Origin: Rallus limicola
Lineage: Eukaryota > Chordata > Aves > Gruiformes > Rallidae
Assembly: GCA_022605955.1 (NCBI GenBank)
Contig: JAKCOZ010000003.1
Coordinates: 40,388,761-40,452,760 of the forward strand
DNA: 64,000 bases
Direction: 5' to 3'
The notes under the pieces were generated by a model. The model did not search any database. It was not told where the DNA came from and saw only the letters and a list, made by a program, of their open reading frames with translations. Position numbers and translations under genes: made by a program. Numbering within the stretch: position 1 is the first letter of the stretch; each line of letters begins with the position of its first letter. Shown here in pieces: positions 1 through 11,080 of the stretch.

Positions 1-138
1 AATTGGAGAGGGGTCCCTCTGTCCTTATCTCAGGGCCTGAGCCTCCAAGAATATATTTTCTCCCCTTTTCTGCTGAAGGGGGGAGTGAGCGAGCGGCTTG
101 GTGGGCATTTGGCCTCTAGCCAGGGCCAAAACCACTAC
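1..138 (-). mobile_element. Family A LTR-like repeat, copy 1 (cut by window edge)
   Basis: Read on the minus strand, this begins near 138 with a TAGTGGTTTTGGCCCTGG-like start and runs through a GATAAGGACAG block. The same order of blocks is seen at 3347-4463 (minus), 8343-9125 (plus) and 18273-19670 (plus). The left window edge truncates the copy, so only its 5' part is visible. No coding potential is seen. The assignment as an LTR rests on resemblance to avian retroviral LTRs, not on visible terminal repeats or target duplications. Confidence 0.6.
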
Positions 139-269
139 ACTGCCAAATGGTTCTTGCTCAGAGGTAATTTTCACGTGAAAAATGTATTTTGTAGCATAGT
201 GAGGATGCTAAGATGGTTATCTTAGCAAACATTTAGGAGTAAGCATAAATTATGGATGCAGTAGTCTTT

Positions 270-638
270 TGTCCTGGTTCTGGCCAGGCCAGAGTCAGCC
301 TCACCAAGCAGCCAGCACAGGTGAGCTGAGTTAACCCAGGCTGTTTTCCACACCACCTGGTATCACTTCCCCATAAAAGGGGCTGGTTGGGGAGGGGTGC
401 TCCAGGGCAGTTGGAGAGCGGTGGGGGTGGTCCTTGCATGGTGCAGCACCCTGTTATCATTGGGTTGTTATCTTGGGTGTGAATGTAATTTGCAATGGGC
501 TGTTATTGTTCCCCTTTCAGGGTGATTTTGTCAGTAAACTGCCCTCATCCCAACCCATGGAGGCTCTGTCTGTTTCTCCTCTGGGAGGGAGGGAGTGGCG
601 TGTGGTGCTCAGCCACTGTTTGGGGCTGAACCATCACA
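270..638 (+). repeat. 5' LTR of a degraded endogenous retrovirus
   Basis: A block of about 369 bases starts with TGTCCTGG and ends with CATCACA, the TG...CA pattern of LTRs. It holds a TATA-like CCATAAAAGG near 371-380. Its last 38 bases recur with two mismatches at 2722-2759, after the pol remnant, as expected for a 3' LTR end. The bases just outside are TCTTT at the left (265-269) and TCTCT at the right (2760-2764), a 4-of-5 match that could be a decayed target duplication. Protease and RT remnants in the same orientation follow. Confidence 0.55.
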
Positions 639-1411
639 GTCCTTTTTGGTGCCTAAGGTGCAGAACCTGAAGAGGAGGCAGTACCTGATCCCTGTCCTTG
701 AGTGAGTTGAGAGATGTGAGAAAAGATTTTAGCTGCCTTCCAAGGGACCACATCATTACAGTGCACCAGTATCATATGCCAACTCGCTGGCTATATTAGA
801 CTGGGGAAAGGATGAAACACTGACAGTGGATGAGGTGACTGGCTGACTCTGTCTATTCAAAGAAAGTCTTTCTTCCTCCCTTGTCTCATCTGTGGAGAAA
901 CTGTCCTAGAAGGTCCAGCGACTTGAAAAAACTTGTCCTGCTGCCCACCTGTGCAGACGACAATTTCAGCCATCAGAAGCAGGAGTTCCCCTGTTCCAGA
1001 AAGAGCTTGTGAAAAAGTACACACCATGAAGCATCCTGTGGTTCTATCTGCGTGACCATGGTGAAAATATGAGGAGGTGGGATGGGAAACCCACCTCAGT
1101 CCTCCAAGCCCGAGGCAACAAGCTGCAAGGAAAAACAGTTGCAAAAAGAAATTCCTCCAGGAAGAATGCTGCACCAATTTCCAGTAGATAGCTCAGCAGC
1201 CTGTGTGATTGTAATTGTGCCTGTGATCCTCTTGAAGGGACCTCTAAGTCTTTTGCAAGAAGAGAATAGCAAATACAATGAGCAAGATTAGAGGGGCCCT
1301 GCCTCCAGACAGGTGGAGGAAAGGGACAATTGTATTTATTGGACTGTGTGGATCTGATGGCCTGGTGTTAGTAGACACTGGTGCCCAGTGTATCCTAATA
1401 CCATTGAACTA
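639..1411 (+). pseudogene. Endogenous retrovirus internal region with protease remnant
   Basis: This stretch follows the putative 5' LTR and should hold primer site, gag and protease, but it is far too short for a full gag. The recognisable part is an open frame at 1278-1411 whose residues read LVDTGAQ at 1368-1388, the aspartic-protease active-site signature of retroviruses (D-T-G). The upstream frame (1082-1291) is short and not recognisable. A CR1 insertion cuts the protease a few codons after the active site. A decayed, non-functional provirus of an ERV-L-like avian type is the best reading; the class is inferred from the RT downstream. Confidence 0.65.
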
Positions 1412-2010
1412 TCATAGAATCACAGAATCACAGAATTGTAGGGGTTGGAAGGGACCTCCAGAGATCATCGGGTCCAACCCCCCTGCCAAAGCAGCTCCCC
1501 AGCTCACATTGCACAGAGAGGCGTCCAGACGGGTCTGGAATATCTCCAGAGAAGGAGACTCCACAACCCCCCTGGTCAGCCTGTCCCAGGGCTCTGTCAC
1601 ACTCACTGGGAAAAAGTTCTTCCACATGTTGGTGTGGAACTTCCTGTGCTCTAATTTGCAGCCATTGCCCCTTGTCCTGTCCCCACAGACCACTGAAAAG
1701 GGGCTGGCTAATTCCCCCTGCATCCCACGCGTAAGATATTTATAAACATTAATAAGATCCCCTGTTAGTCTTCTCAAGACTGAACAGCCCCAGCTCATTC
1801 AGCCTTTCCTCATAGGGGAGATGTTTCAGGCACTTAATCATCCCTGTAGCCCTCCTCTGGACTCTCTCCAGGAGATCCCTGTCTGTTCTGTACCAGGGAG
1901 CCCAGAACTGGACACAATACTCCAGGTGGGGCCTGACTAGGGCAGAGTAGAGGGGGAGGATCACCTCCTGTGACCTGCTGGCCACACTTCTCCTGATGCA
2001 CCCCAAAAGA
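1412..2010 (-). mobile_element. CR1 LINE fragment inserted in the retroviral pro-pol region
   Basis: On the minus strand this encodes the C-terminal end of the CR1 ORF2 protein (blocks such as [18 protein letters not shown] and [10 protein letters not shown]) and finishes at 1412-1440 with the CR1 3' end, seen on the plus strand as ATCATAGAATCACAGAATCACAG. The element is 5'-truncated, like nearly all CR1 copies. Retroviral protease lies to its left and retroviral pol to its right in one orientation, so the CR1 arrived after the retrovirus. Confidence 0.92.
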
Positions 2011-2721
2011 GAATGAATAGTAAAAACCCATCTACATTTCCAGAGTGACAGGGGGATCCCAGCAGCTGACTCAACTGTAAGCTGAAGTGAGTCTAACTGG
2101 GAAAAACACCCACTTGTGACTGGCCCAGAGGCTCTGTGCATCCCAGGGTACTTGAAAGACCCAAAAGGGTACCAGTGGGCTTTTGGAATAGCTGCCTTAG
2201 AGAGAGAAGAAACTGAACAAGTGTCTCTTCTGCCCAGACTGTGAGAAGACCCTTCTGTTGTGGGGCTACTAAATGCTGAAGAACAGCAGGTACCAACTGC
2301 TCCCACGACGGTGCACAGACGACAATATCACACCAACAGAGACTCCTTGATTCCCATTCAGAAACTGATTCATCAACTGGAGAGTCAGGGAGTGATTGGT
2401 AGAACCTGCTCAGCCTTCAACAGTCCAATATGGCCAGTGCAGAAGTCCAATGGAGAGTGGAGGCTGACAGTGGACTATCGTGGCCTGAATGAAGTCACGC
2501 TGCCTGTGAGTGCTGCAGTGCCAGACATGCTAGAACTCCAGGATGAACTGGAGTCGGAAGCAGCCAAGTGGTACACCACAACTGACATTGCAAATGCTTT
2601 TTTCTTGATTCCTTTGGTGGGGGGAGCACAGGCCACAATTTGCTTTCACTTGGAAGGGAATCCAGTGCACCTGGAATCAACTGCCCCAGGGGTGGAAACA
2701 CAGCCCCACCATCTGCCATGA
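2011..2721 (+). pseudogene. Endogenous retrovirus pol remnant (N-terminal reverse transcriptase)
   Basis: The frame at 2260-2721 carries an unmistakable retroviral RT start. It includes NSPIWPVQKSNGEWRLTVDY (fingers), then a VPDMLELQ-like block and a TDIANAFFLIPL block that contains the first catalytic aspartate region of the palm. The sequence before 2260 is in the same family but has stop codons at about 2077 and 2242. After about 2640 the frame shifts, and homology stops near 2721, before the YxDD catalytic motif, so no active enzyme can be made. The NSPIWPV and DYRGLNEVT style suggests an ERV-L-related class; a gamma-like ERV is the alternative. Confidence 0.85.
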
Positions 2722-2759
2722 TGTGGTGCTCAGCCACTGTTTGCTGCTGAACCATCACA
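2722..2759 (+). repeat. Probable 3' LTR remnant
   Basis: These 38 bases match 601-638, the end of the putative 5' LTR, with two adjacent mismatches (GG versus CT). They directly follow the truncated RT. This fits a provirus that lost everything between the RT palm and the last 38 bases of its 3' LTR. It could also be a short internal duplication, so the call is moderate. Confidence 0.5.
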
Positions 2760-3346
2760 TCTCTTTCAGAACTAGTATGACATTCAAAGCAGAACTGAAA
2801 GTAGACCACATCACGGAAAGAATCCATCACAGACTCATTACGAGGGACCAAAAACTCCCTGCCTCTACAGTCAGCATGGATCAAAAGCTACCATTTCATA
2901 TACCACATGGCATAACTTTTAGACAGCATCTCCAACCATAGTTTTGCTTTGGTTGCTTGGCTCTGGGCTTGGTACACTAAGAACTTCTCACTTTTTACTG
3001 CTTTTTGGGCAGACAGGGCAGCAAAGACTTTGATTATGGCGTGCATGCTGAAGGAAGACACATTTTTTTATTTTTGAATACCTAGCTTCCTTCTTAGGAA
3101 GAATTATTTGAAACAAAAAAGATGTTGAACTTTATCACTCTGATAACAGCATAAGGGTAACAGTTTGGCTTTAAATCATATAGACATAACCCAAAGCTCA
3201 CATATTTCCACTATTTGTGGTGGTGGTCTCTTTTTCTATCAGCAAAAGCTGTGTTTCAAAGATTCTATGAACACCATTTGAAAAGGAGATGTCCTCATAA
3301 GCACAGGATTATCATCATCCCTTTCCTCCTCTTGATTCCCTTTTGT
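2760..3346. other. Intergenic, no feature recognised
   Basis: AT-rich sequence between the retroviral remnant and the family A repeat. No coding frame, RNA gene or repeat family is recognisable. Confidence 0.6.
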
Positions 3347-4225
3347 CACAGGTTTGCATGGCAAGGTTTGGGGGAGTAGAGGGGGGATGTTGCTGCAGGG
3401 TGGCTTCTTCAAGAAGCAGCTAGAAGCTCCCCCTAGGTCCAACAGAGCCAATACCAGCTGGCTCAAGGGTGGACCTGTCTCTGACCAAGGCCAAGTCAAT
3501 CAGCGATGGTGGTGATAATAACATATTTAAGAGGGGAAAAAAACTGCCAGAGGAAGGAGTGAGATGTGTGAAACCACAGATTCCAACGTCAGTAAAGAAG
3601 GAGGGGAGGTGCTCCAGGAGAGATTTACTGCAGCCCATGGAGAAGGCTATGGCAAAGAAGGTTGTGTCCCCTGCAGCCCTGGGAAGATGATGGGGAACAC
3701 AGAGATCTCACCTGCAGCCCATGGAGGACCCCACATTGAAGCAAGGGGAGACATTTGGAAGTAGCTGTGACCTACTTTGGAGCAAGATCTGGCAGGGCCT
3801 GCGCTCTATGGACAGAGGGGCCCACTCTGGAGCAGGTTTTCTGGGGGCAGTTGTGAGTCTGAGGGTGCGATCAGGCTGGAGCAATCTGGGCCTGAGGGAC
3901 TGCACCCCATAGCAGTGACCCACACTGGGGCTGTTGGTGAAAAGCTGAAGCCCTGTGGGAAAGGATTCATGTTGGAGAAGTTCATGGAGGACTGTGTCCT
4001 GTGGGTGGGACCCCATGTGGGAGCAGGGAAAAAGTGTAAGGAATCTTTCCCTAAGAAGGAAGACAATTTGTCATGAACTGACCAAATCCCCTATTCCCTA
4101 TCTCCCCCTGTGATACCCGGGGGTGGGAGGAGGAAGGGAGAGAAATCATAAATAAAATTGAGCCTGCTATGAAGGGAGGGATGTTTTAAGATTAGGGTTT
4201 ATTTCTCATTATCCTGCTCTGATTT

Positions 4226-4273
<48 letters not shown>

Positions 4274-4463
4274 AATTAGATGGGTTTTCTTTATTGCATG
4301 TTGAATCTGTTTTGCCTGTGACACTAACTGTGGAATGATCTCTCCCTGTCCTTATCTTGACTCCTGAGCTTCTCAATATATGTTTTCTCCTCTGTCCAGC
4401 TGAAAAGGGGAGTGATAGAGCGTCTTTGGTGGGTGTCTGGCTTCCAGCCAGGATCAAACCACC
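3347..4463 (-). mobile_element. Family A LTR-like repeat, copy 2 (most complete)
   Basis: On the minus strand the element starts near 4463 (GTGGTTTGATCCTGGCTGG) and ends near 3347 (CAAACCTGTGACA), about 1.1 kb. It shares ordered blocks with copies 3 and 4: the GATAAGGACAGGGAGAGATCATTC block, a CTCCATGGGCTGCAG block, and an end block with TTGGTC and TTCTTG...AAGCCACCCTGCAGC. It holds a (GT)n tract. Short frames on either strand have no recognisable protein. It is either a long solo LTR or a non-autonomous LTR element. Confidence 0.7.
4228..4269. repeat. (GT)21 microsatellite
   Basis: Forty-two bases of uninterrupted GT/AC lie inside family A copy 2. They follow the A/T-rich block and probably expanded after insertion, because copies 3 and 4 have only a short CA-rich stretch or none there. 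Likely length-polymorphic. Confidence 0.98.
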
Positions 4464-7137
4464 ACTTTTCTTGTTCTTTGTATGTTCAGTAAGCAAGTGA
4501 GTATTTGTTTTCTTCCTTTAAACTTCTCGTACTTTCACTTACATCTCCAATACCTGCATAAATTTAAAAGTAATCATTACTCCGCTTCCTTACTTTGAGT
4601 AAGCAGAAGTAATTTTCTTTATTTGATCATTTAAGAGTAGATCTTGACAACACATTTGTCACTCATAAAATATATATTTATTAGGCATCAGGTAAGCAGC
4701 AAATTAAGCGGTTTGAGTGGTTCAATTTTATACACAGAAAGCCCTCTTCATGTAAATCAGCACAGCTATAGTAACACAGTTTGTAAAATAAGATCCACAA
4801 TATCTTCTTTGGACAAGGTATATTTTGTTTTGCAACGCTGAGTACATGTGAAAATAATAATTGAGACTATTGTTATGAGATTTTTCTTTTAATAGTTGTT
4901 ATAGTGCTTCTATAACACTCCTCATCCAAACAACTGTTTCATTTCATAGTTTTAATCAGCATTTCAGTGTGTATTCTACCTCTGTCAAGAACAGATCATA
5001 AACCATCATTATTCGTATTATTCTTCAGTCAGCACAAACCATAAATTTTTATTTCATGAGAAGAGACAGAAGTTTCTATGCTGGACCTACAGCCGCTGAT
5101 CTGATTTTGGTTTTACCCTAAAAGATATACTGTTTTAGAAGAGCATTTTATCTTCCTTTCAGAGTAAGGCCACTTTACTTTTACCTTCTAAATTTAAGAA
5201 GCAACATGAAATTCTATGAGAAAAATAAAAAACCATGAAACTATTATTTTTTAAAGTATGCCAAAATATTCTCTATTAGCCAAATTTTTTTAACCAATTT
5301 TACAGTTAAAGGTGAGATCACTCCTACTTAGAAGACGAATTTACAGGATGTTTGGGCATCTTTACACATGGTGGTATGAACCCTGCTGAAGACCTACTGA
5401 ACTACAGCACATTATTCAAAGTTTTCTCAAGCCCAATAGACTTAAATAAGAACAATTTTTGTAAGCCCAAGACCAAAACCTCAGTGATATCACCATAACT
5501 TAAGATGTATTTTGAGTACCAGATGAAATTTCCAAATGCAAACTCTTGCGTTGCCTGAAACCACCCTTCCCTCACAGTGGTGTTTCCACATCATTCAGAT
5601 AAGTGCTGGTCCAGGAAGTGAAAGAAGGAGCAAGACTTTCATTTCTCCTATCTATCAGTGTGGAAAGTCTTTTACAGTCTGTTCTGAAACTGTTGACTTC
5701 TCCCTTTCATTATGCCTTTGTCTTCTGTTGGAGGACAGATAAACAGAACAAAATTGAAATTAATTCTGTCAGTAGGAGAGTACACATGGAGGCACTAACC
5801 ACAGCTGGGGTATGTTAGCCATTTTTTCAGCAAAGTTCACAGAGCTCTGGGAAATACCCAGGACTGGTCTGTGTAGAGTAAAAATGCCAGAGAGAAGTGG
5901 CTACTTAGCAATCGTGCCCCTTGTTAGCTAACATTAGAATAATCGCCCTCATATGATTAACAGTGCTGTAGACAATGCAGAGTTAATGAAATATCTACAG
6001 TCTAACAGTCAATATCATAAAAGTCTTGCTTTAGCATCTCAATCTGCACATCTTGAGGAAGAAAGGAAGATAAAACCTGCAGGGCAAAAGGGCGGGATTA
6101 ATTAACAAAGAACATATAACGCATTAAAACCAAAGTTGCCACTTTGCAAGTAACTAAAAATCCTGCAGTAAGAACATGGGATTCGGTTAGAATTTTTACA
6201 TATATATATATACACACACACACACACATATATACATATATATATGTATATGTGCTTATTTAATATACACATTGTTATGGTTATTTAACATACACATTTA
6301 ATATATATTTACTTAAAATGCACATTTTGCTTCAAAAGTTTAGTGTTACATCTATATCTATGTATGTATGTTCTAAACCTATGAAGTAAAATGCAATTTT
6401 TTCAATTAGTAAAGTAAAACATTAATTCCATGTCAGTTGGGAATTAGAAAGAATGAGAACTTCTGGTCTTAAAATATTTCTGTTCTCTCTGCTGTACAAA
6501 ACCTGATCTGCAACAGATTGATATCAGCAGGAAGACAAGTTTCCGGGTATGTCGGTTTCCTGGAGGTAAAGAACATTATATAACTTCTTAGTTATCCTGT
6601 ACGTACCGTCAGAGAGTCCTGTGACGCTGTAGAAGATGGGTAGGAGAAAAAGCAGAAAAGCAGAGAATAAAGAAAAAGTAGGCCATCAAAAACCACAGAT
6701 TATACTTGGTCCCATCATCGTTTGCCATTGTAAGGGTAGAGAAACAAAATTCTCTCCTCTTTTCCTTGGGATATCAATGCGTTAGCTGGATGTCAAATAC
6801 ACTTCTATCCTAATCCAGTTAAGCTCCATTTTGGGAGGTATCTCCATATTAAAAACTAAACTCTGAGATATCTGTGCCAGGGGATTGTAGAATAACATAC
6901 TTCCTGTCTAGACAGCATTTTTTCCTTATTATTCAATATCAACTATGTTGTTTCTAGATTTTGAGGGATGGTAAATGTACAGAACTGTAATGTTGCACTT
7001 TAACACCTTTAGTTAAAGGTTCTCTCTTGCAGTATTACATTCATGCTAGTGTAACCAAAAGCTGAGCTGACAAAGTATAAATAGGAAAGTTTGTTACTGG
7101 CAAGCCACTCTCATGTCTTTTTTGTCTATTTACAGCT
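4464..7137. other. Intergenic, single-copy-looking AT-rich DNA
   Basis: No gene, RNA gene or dispersed repeat is recognised apart from the microsatellite at 6199-6256. Short frames such as 5536-5742 show no domain or codon signal. Confidence 0.6.
6199..6256. repeat. Compound (TA)n(CA)n(TA)n microsatellite
   Basis: A TA run, then about eight CA units, then further TATA/TACATA repeats. Confidence 0.95.
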
Positions 7138-7530
7138 TTATGAGGAGAGGCTGAGGGAGCTGGGCTGTTCAGGCTGGAGAAGAGGAAGCTGAGGGGAGAC
7201 CATATCACTCTCCACAGCTACCTGAAAGGAGGTTGTAGTGAGGCAGGTATTGGCCTCTTCTCCATAGGAACTAGCGACAGGACAAAAAGAAAATAAAGTT
7301 GAGGCAGGGGAGGTTTAGATTGGATATTGGGAAAAAATTCTTCACCAAAAGAGTGAACAGGCTGCCTAGGGAGGTGGTAGAGCACAGTCCCAAGGGGTGT
7401 TCAAAGAACAGGCAGATGTAGTGCTTTATGAGATGGTTTAGTGGTTACAGTGGTGTAGGGCTGATGGTTGGACTTGATGATCTTGAAGGTCTCTTCCAAC
7501 CTTGAGGATTCCACAATCCTATGTTTCTAT
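7138..7530 (+). mobile_element. CR1 LINE 3' fragment
   Basis: Starts in the last codons of ORF2 (TATGAGGAGAGGCTGAGGGA) and runs through GGTTTAGATTGGATATTGGG and TTGGACTTGATGATCTTGAAGG to the 3' end at CCACAATCCTATGTTTCTAT. All are standard CR1 tail blocks in the usual order. 5'-truncated and non-coding. Confidence 0.93.
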
Positions 7531-8342
7531 ATACATAAAACAATGTCAAATCTCAGTTTAATAAGATCAACAGCTTTTGATCAAACAGATTTATATTCTG
7601 AATACTCTTACAACACCTCCGTCCTGAGAACTTCTCACTCATCTAATTTACTGTAGTTGTGAATTTATTTATGTAACCTTATTTTAAGTAATCAGATACA
7701 TAAAACAGGGATCCTTGGAGTGAGAATGCTATAGTTTTTATGGTTTGGTTTTACTGTCTGCTTTTGAACGTATTTTATACCTATCCGTGTCTGAATAAAA
7801 ATGCAACAGCTTGTGAACAGATAAGGATTATGTGTAATTTTTTAAAGGTTTCTCAAGCTTTGTTTCATTCTTTTTTTAATACAATGTGAGGTCATGGTGA
7901 TTATGACCTCTCTGTTTTGCACAAATGTGTAATAAAAGGCTTTGGAGAATTCAGAGAGAGATCACAGAAAGATTTTTAGCACTGTGAGGGTAAACATATT
8001 TCACTTGTTACTTCTGTAGAAAGATGTTCATGCCATTCATCTGAAGGAAGGTATTTTCTTTCCCCCTCTATCTGTTTTAGTATATGCACACACAATATTC
8101 ATGTAAGTCTAAAGGAAAGGGAAGAGCTTCCATCATATAATACTACTTCATCACTTTGTTGTTTTGTGAGACAATATCTGCTGTATTTTTTTCTGCCTTT
8201 TCTAAGCCTCATAGAAACTCCATTTCTTCTGATACTATAATCAGCCATGTTCGCTCTCAGTCAAGAAATACATATTTCCCGCAGGCAAATACTTTTAAAG
8301 TATCTGGCACTCCATATGTCCAATCCTCAGACTAGCTGTGTA
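7531..8342. other. Intergenic, no feature recognised
   Basis: AT-rich sequence between CR1 and the family A repeat. Nothing is recognisable. Confidence 0.6.
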
Positions 8343-9125
8343 TAGTGGTTTGACCCTGGGTGGAGACCAGATGCCCACCAAAGTTGGTCTATCAGTCCCC
8401 TTTTCAGCTGGACAGGGGAGAAAATACATATCGAGAAGCTTAGGAGTTGAGATAAGGACAGGGAGAGACCATTCTGCAATCAGTGTCATGGGCAAAATGG
8501 GCTCAACACAGAATAAAAGGAAAGGAAAAAAAAAAGGCATCTAATCTATTACTCTACACATGCACACAGAGTGAAACCAGAGTGGGATAATGAGAAGTAA
8601 ACCCAAGAACACCTTCCCCCTGCTCTTCCCTTCTTCATGGACTTAATTTGATTTCTCTCTCTTCTCTACCCCACCCCCCCACCCCAGCTCTGGCATTGGG
8701 TCCTCCATGGGCTGTAGATGAGGTCTTTGCTCCTCATCATCCTCCATGGGCTGCAGGGGACACACCAGCTCCACCATGGTCTTCTCCGCAGGGTGCAAGG
8801 GAATCTCTCTCTGGTGCCTGGAGTGTCTCCTCCCCTCCCTTCTTCACTGGCCTTGGTGACTGCCCAGTTTCTTACTTCTTCTCACTCCCTTCTCTGGTGG
8901 CAAAAAGCAGCCGGTTTTGAGTTTTTTTCTCCTAAATGTGATTCCCAGAGGTGCTGTGACCATTGATGATGGGCTCGGCCTTGGTCAATGGCAAGTCTGG
9001 CCTTAAGCCCAGATGGTGTTTACTCTGTTGGGCCTAGGGAAGGCTTCTAGCTGCTTCTTGCAGAAGCCACCCTGCAGCCTCCCCACCTCACCCCCCTCCA
9101 TAATAACCAGACCATGGTAGAAGCC
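8343..9125 (+). mobile_element. Family A LTR-like repeat, copy 3
   Basis: Starts TAGTGGTTTGACCCTGGGTGG and shows the GAGATAAGGACAGGGAGAGACCATTC block, a GGATAATGAGAAGTAAACCC block near 8585, two CCTCCATGGGCTG blocks (8702, 8741) and the terminal CTTGCAGAAGCCACCCTGCAGCC block near 9057. It is shorter than copy 2 because a central part is missing. No protein is encoded. A family B LTR follows 80 bases later in the same orientation. Confidence 0.7.
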
Positions 9126-9207
9126 TGTGATTAGACAGGATCATGTAAAGCATTTCCTTAGATGTAATTTATTGCAAGGAAGTTTTTTTTAATAGAAAAA
9201 TCAAATA

Positions 9208-9742
9208 TGTTGTGGTTTAACCTCAGACAGTAACTAAGCACTATGCAGCCACTCACTCATTCTCCTTTTCCCCCTTTTCCCCCCAAGAGGGTGGAAAGGA
9301 GAATGGAAAAAAAAACTCGTGTGTTGTGATAATGAGTTTAACAGGATAACAAAGGAAGAATGTTAATATTCTTCATATAAATAAAAAATTCATTCACAAA
9401 TGCAATTGTTCAGCATATCATGTTACCCAGATAATTTTTGACATGCAATTCTGTTTCGTGGCTAGCTTCCCCATTTACACCTGGAGCATGATCTTATATG
9501 ATATGGAATATGCCTTTGTCCAGTTTCAGTCAGCTGTCCTGACTCCGCTGTCCTAGCTTCTTGTGTACCTGTCAGGGCAGTATGAGAAGATGAAAAGTCC
9601 TTTCCTTAGTGTAGGAACTACAACTAACTAGCAACAACTGAAAACATCAGTGTGTTATCAACATAACTCTCATACTAAATCCAAAACACAGCAGTATACC
9701 AGCTGCTAGAAAGAAAATTAACTCTATCTTAGCTGAAATTAA
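9208..9742 (+). mobile_element. Family B LTR (avian ERV-type solo LTR), copy 1
   Basis: Starts TGTTGTGGTTTAACC and continues with an ACTAAGCACTATGCAGCCACTCACTC block, an AACTCGTGTGTTGTGATAATGAG block, a GATATGGAATATGCCTTTGTCCAG block and an end block with ATCAGTGTGTTATCAACATAA. These match, in order, the copy at 63388-63923 (minus) and partly that at 17636-17862. This layout is typical of the abundant avian retroviral LTRs. No internal retroviral genes flank it, so it is a solo LTR. Confidence 0.75.
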
Positions 9743-10709
9743 ACTGCCTGTAAAAATTAACATAGAGGAAGGGAGATTGTAAGGCAAAGACCAAGAATTG
9801 TCCTTGCGTGACATCACCTACATGTCTAAATAAGAGTCAGTTACAGCTTCTTTGAATGGGTCATCAGTTAAAGAGAGAACTTGTAGATAAGAATATCATT
9901 TTAAATGTATATCAGCAAAATAGTGTTTTCAGTTCATGGCACTCTCTGGATAACAATAATAGCAACACTAGGAGCTGTCATTTTTTGAAGGATCTGGAAT
10001 TTTGGGTTTTTTCTTAGAGCTGTTGTACTAATATATTAATACTGTTTTGTGTGCAATTATCCCACAGAAAGATGAATTTGTTCTAACAGAGAGGGCCTAA
10101 TTCCAAACTCATTACCGTGTAAATATTATTTACCTTAAACTATGGAGTAAAAAAGCAGCTTGATTAGGTGAATTTTAAATTTAATTACTTTTGCCTGAGG
10201 TATCTAAAATATCTTCAGTTGACAAGAGATTCTCTGAAGACACATAATATGCATGTGTAATCTAAAATCTCATGTATATATATATGAAAGCTCTTTATCA
10301 AATAAGATTTAATCAATGTCTTGAGCTCAGGGACAAAGTAAGGACATTCAAGAGTGAGTTTTTTACATTCTTAATTGACAAAACTTCAAGAAGCATAAAA
10401 CAAATCATCAGATGTCAAAGACAGAACACCCAAATTAGCTGCTATTCATGTAAACCAATCTCAGCTGAGACACCCAGCTGCAAAGCAGCATGTTGGTCTG
10501 CAAGTACAAATGCTGTAGGCAACTAAAAAAAAGAGAAAAGTGGGAGTAGAAAATTAGAGACCAGAGTGTCATACATTTAAAAACTGAAATACATTCCTTT
10601 TGTTTTGCTTGTTTTATCATGGCTAAATATGTATGTTTACAATGCTTTTGTTTCCCCATACAGAATCCACACATTGAGTTTTTGAGGGGTGGTGAGACAG
10701 GAAGGATTT

Positions 10710-10728
10710 AAAAAAAAAAAAAAAAAAA
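10710..10728. repeat. Poly(A) run
   Basis: Nineteen consecutive A directly precede the purine-rich tract. No retroposed gene is recognisable upstream of it. Confidence 0.95.
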
Positions 10729-10738
10729 GCTTTATTAT

Positions 10739-11080
10739 TGTAAATTTGGGGTGGGTGGGAAGGGAGAGATATTGCAGATATTGATCCCTATGATGAAGAA
10801 TTTGGTATCAGGGGGAGAAAAGCATCCAGACAAAACGTATTTCCAAGGCAGGGAGGGAGGAAGAGAATGAAGTGGGGCCACAGGGCCAGGGTGGAAAGAG
10901 AGGCAGAGCAAGAGGGAGACACCACCGGAGATAGTAGGTGTCTGAGAAAGAAAAGGCATGAGAAGCAGAGTGAGAGAGGCAGTGTGAAAGAGAGAAAAGG
11001 GGGAAAGAAAGAGGGGAAAAAATAAAAGGAAAAATAGGTGTGGGTAGGGAGAAAGTATGTGTGAGAGAGAATGACAAGAG
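10739..11080. repeat. Purine-rich (GA) tract
   Basis: The plus strand is dominated by G and A, with runs such as GGCAGGGAGGGAGGAAGAGAA and AAAGAAAGAGGGGAAAAAATAA. The overlapping minus-strand frames (10735-11089) are only low-complexity S/P/F/L artefacts of this composition. Long purine strands can form triplex or R-loop structures; that is inference here. Confidence 0.85.

Noticed and set aside
4209..4496. Frame with a His-Thr repeat
   Set aside because: The repeat is the (GT)n microsatellite translated; the rest is the family A repeat.
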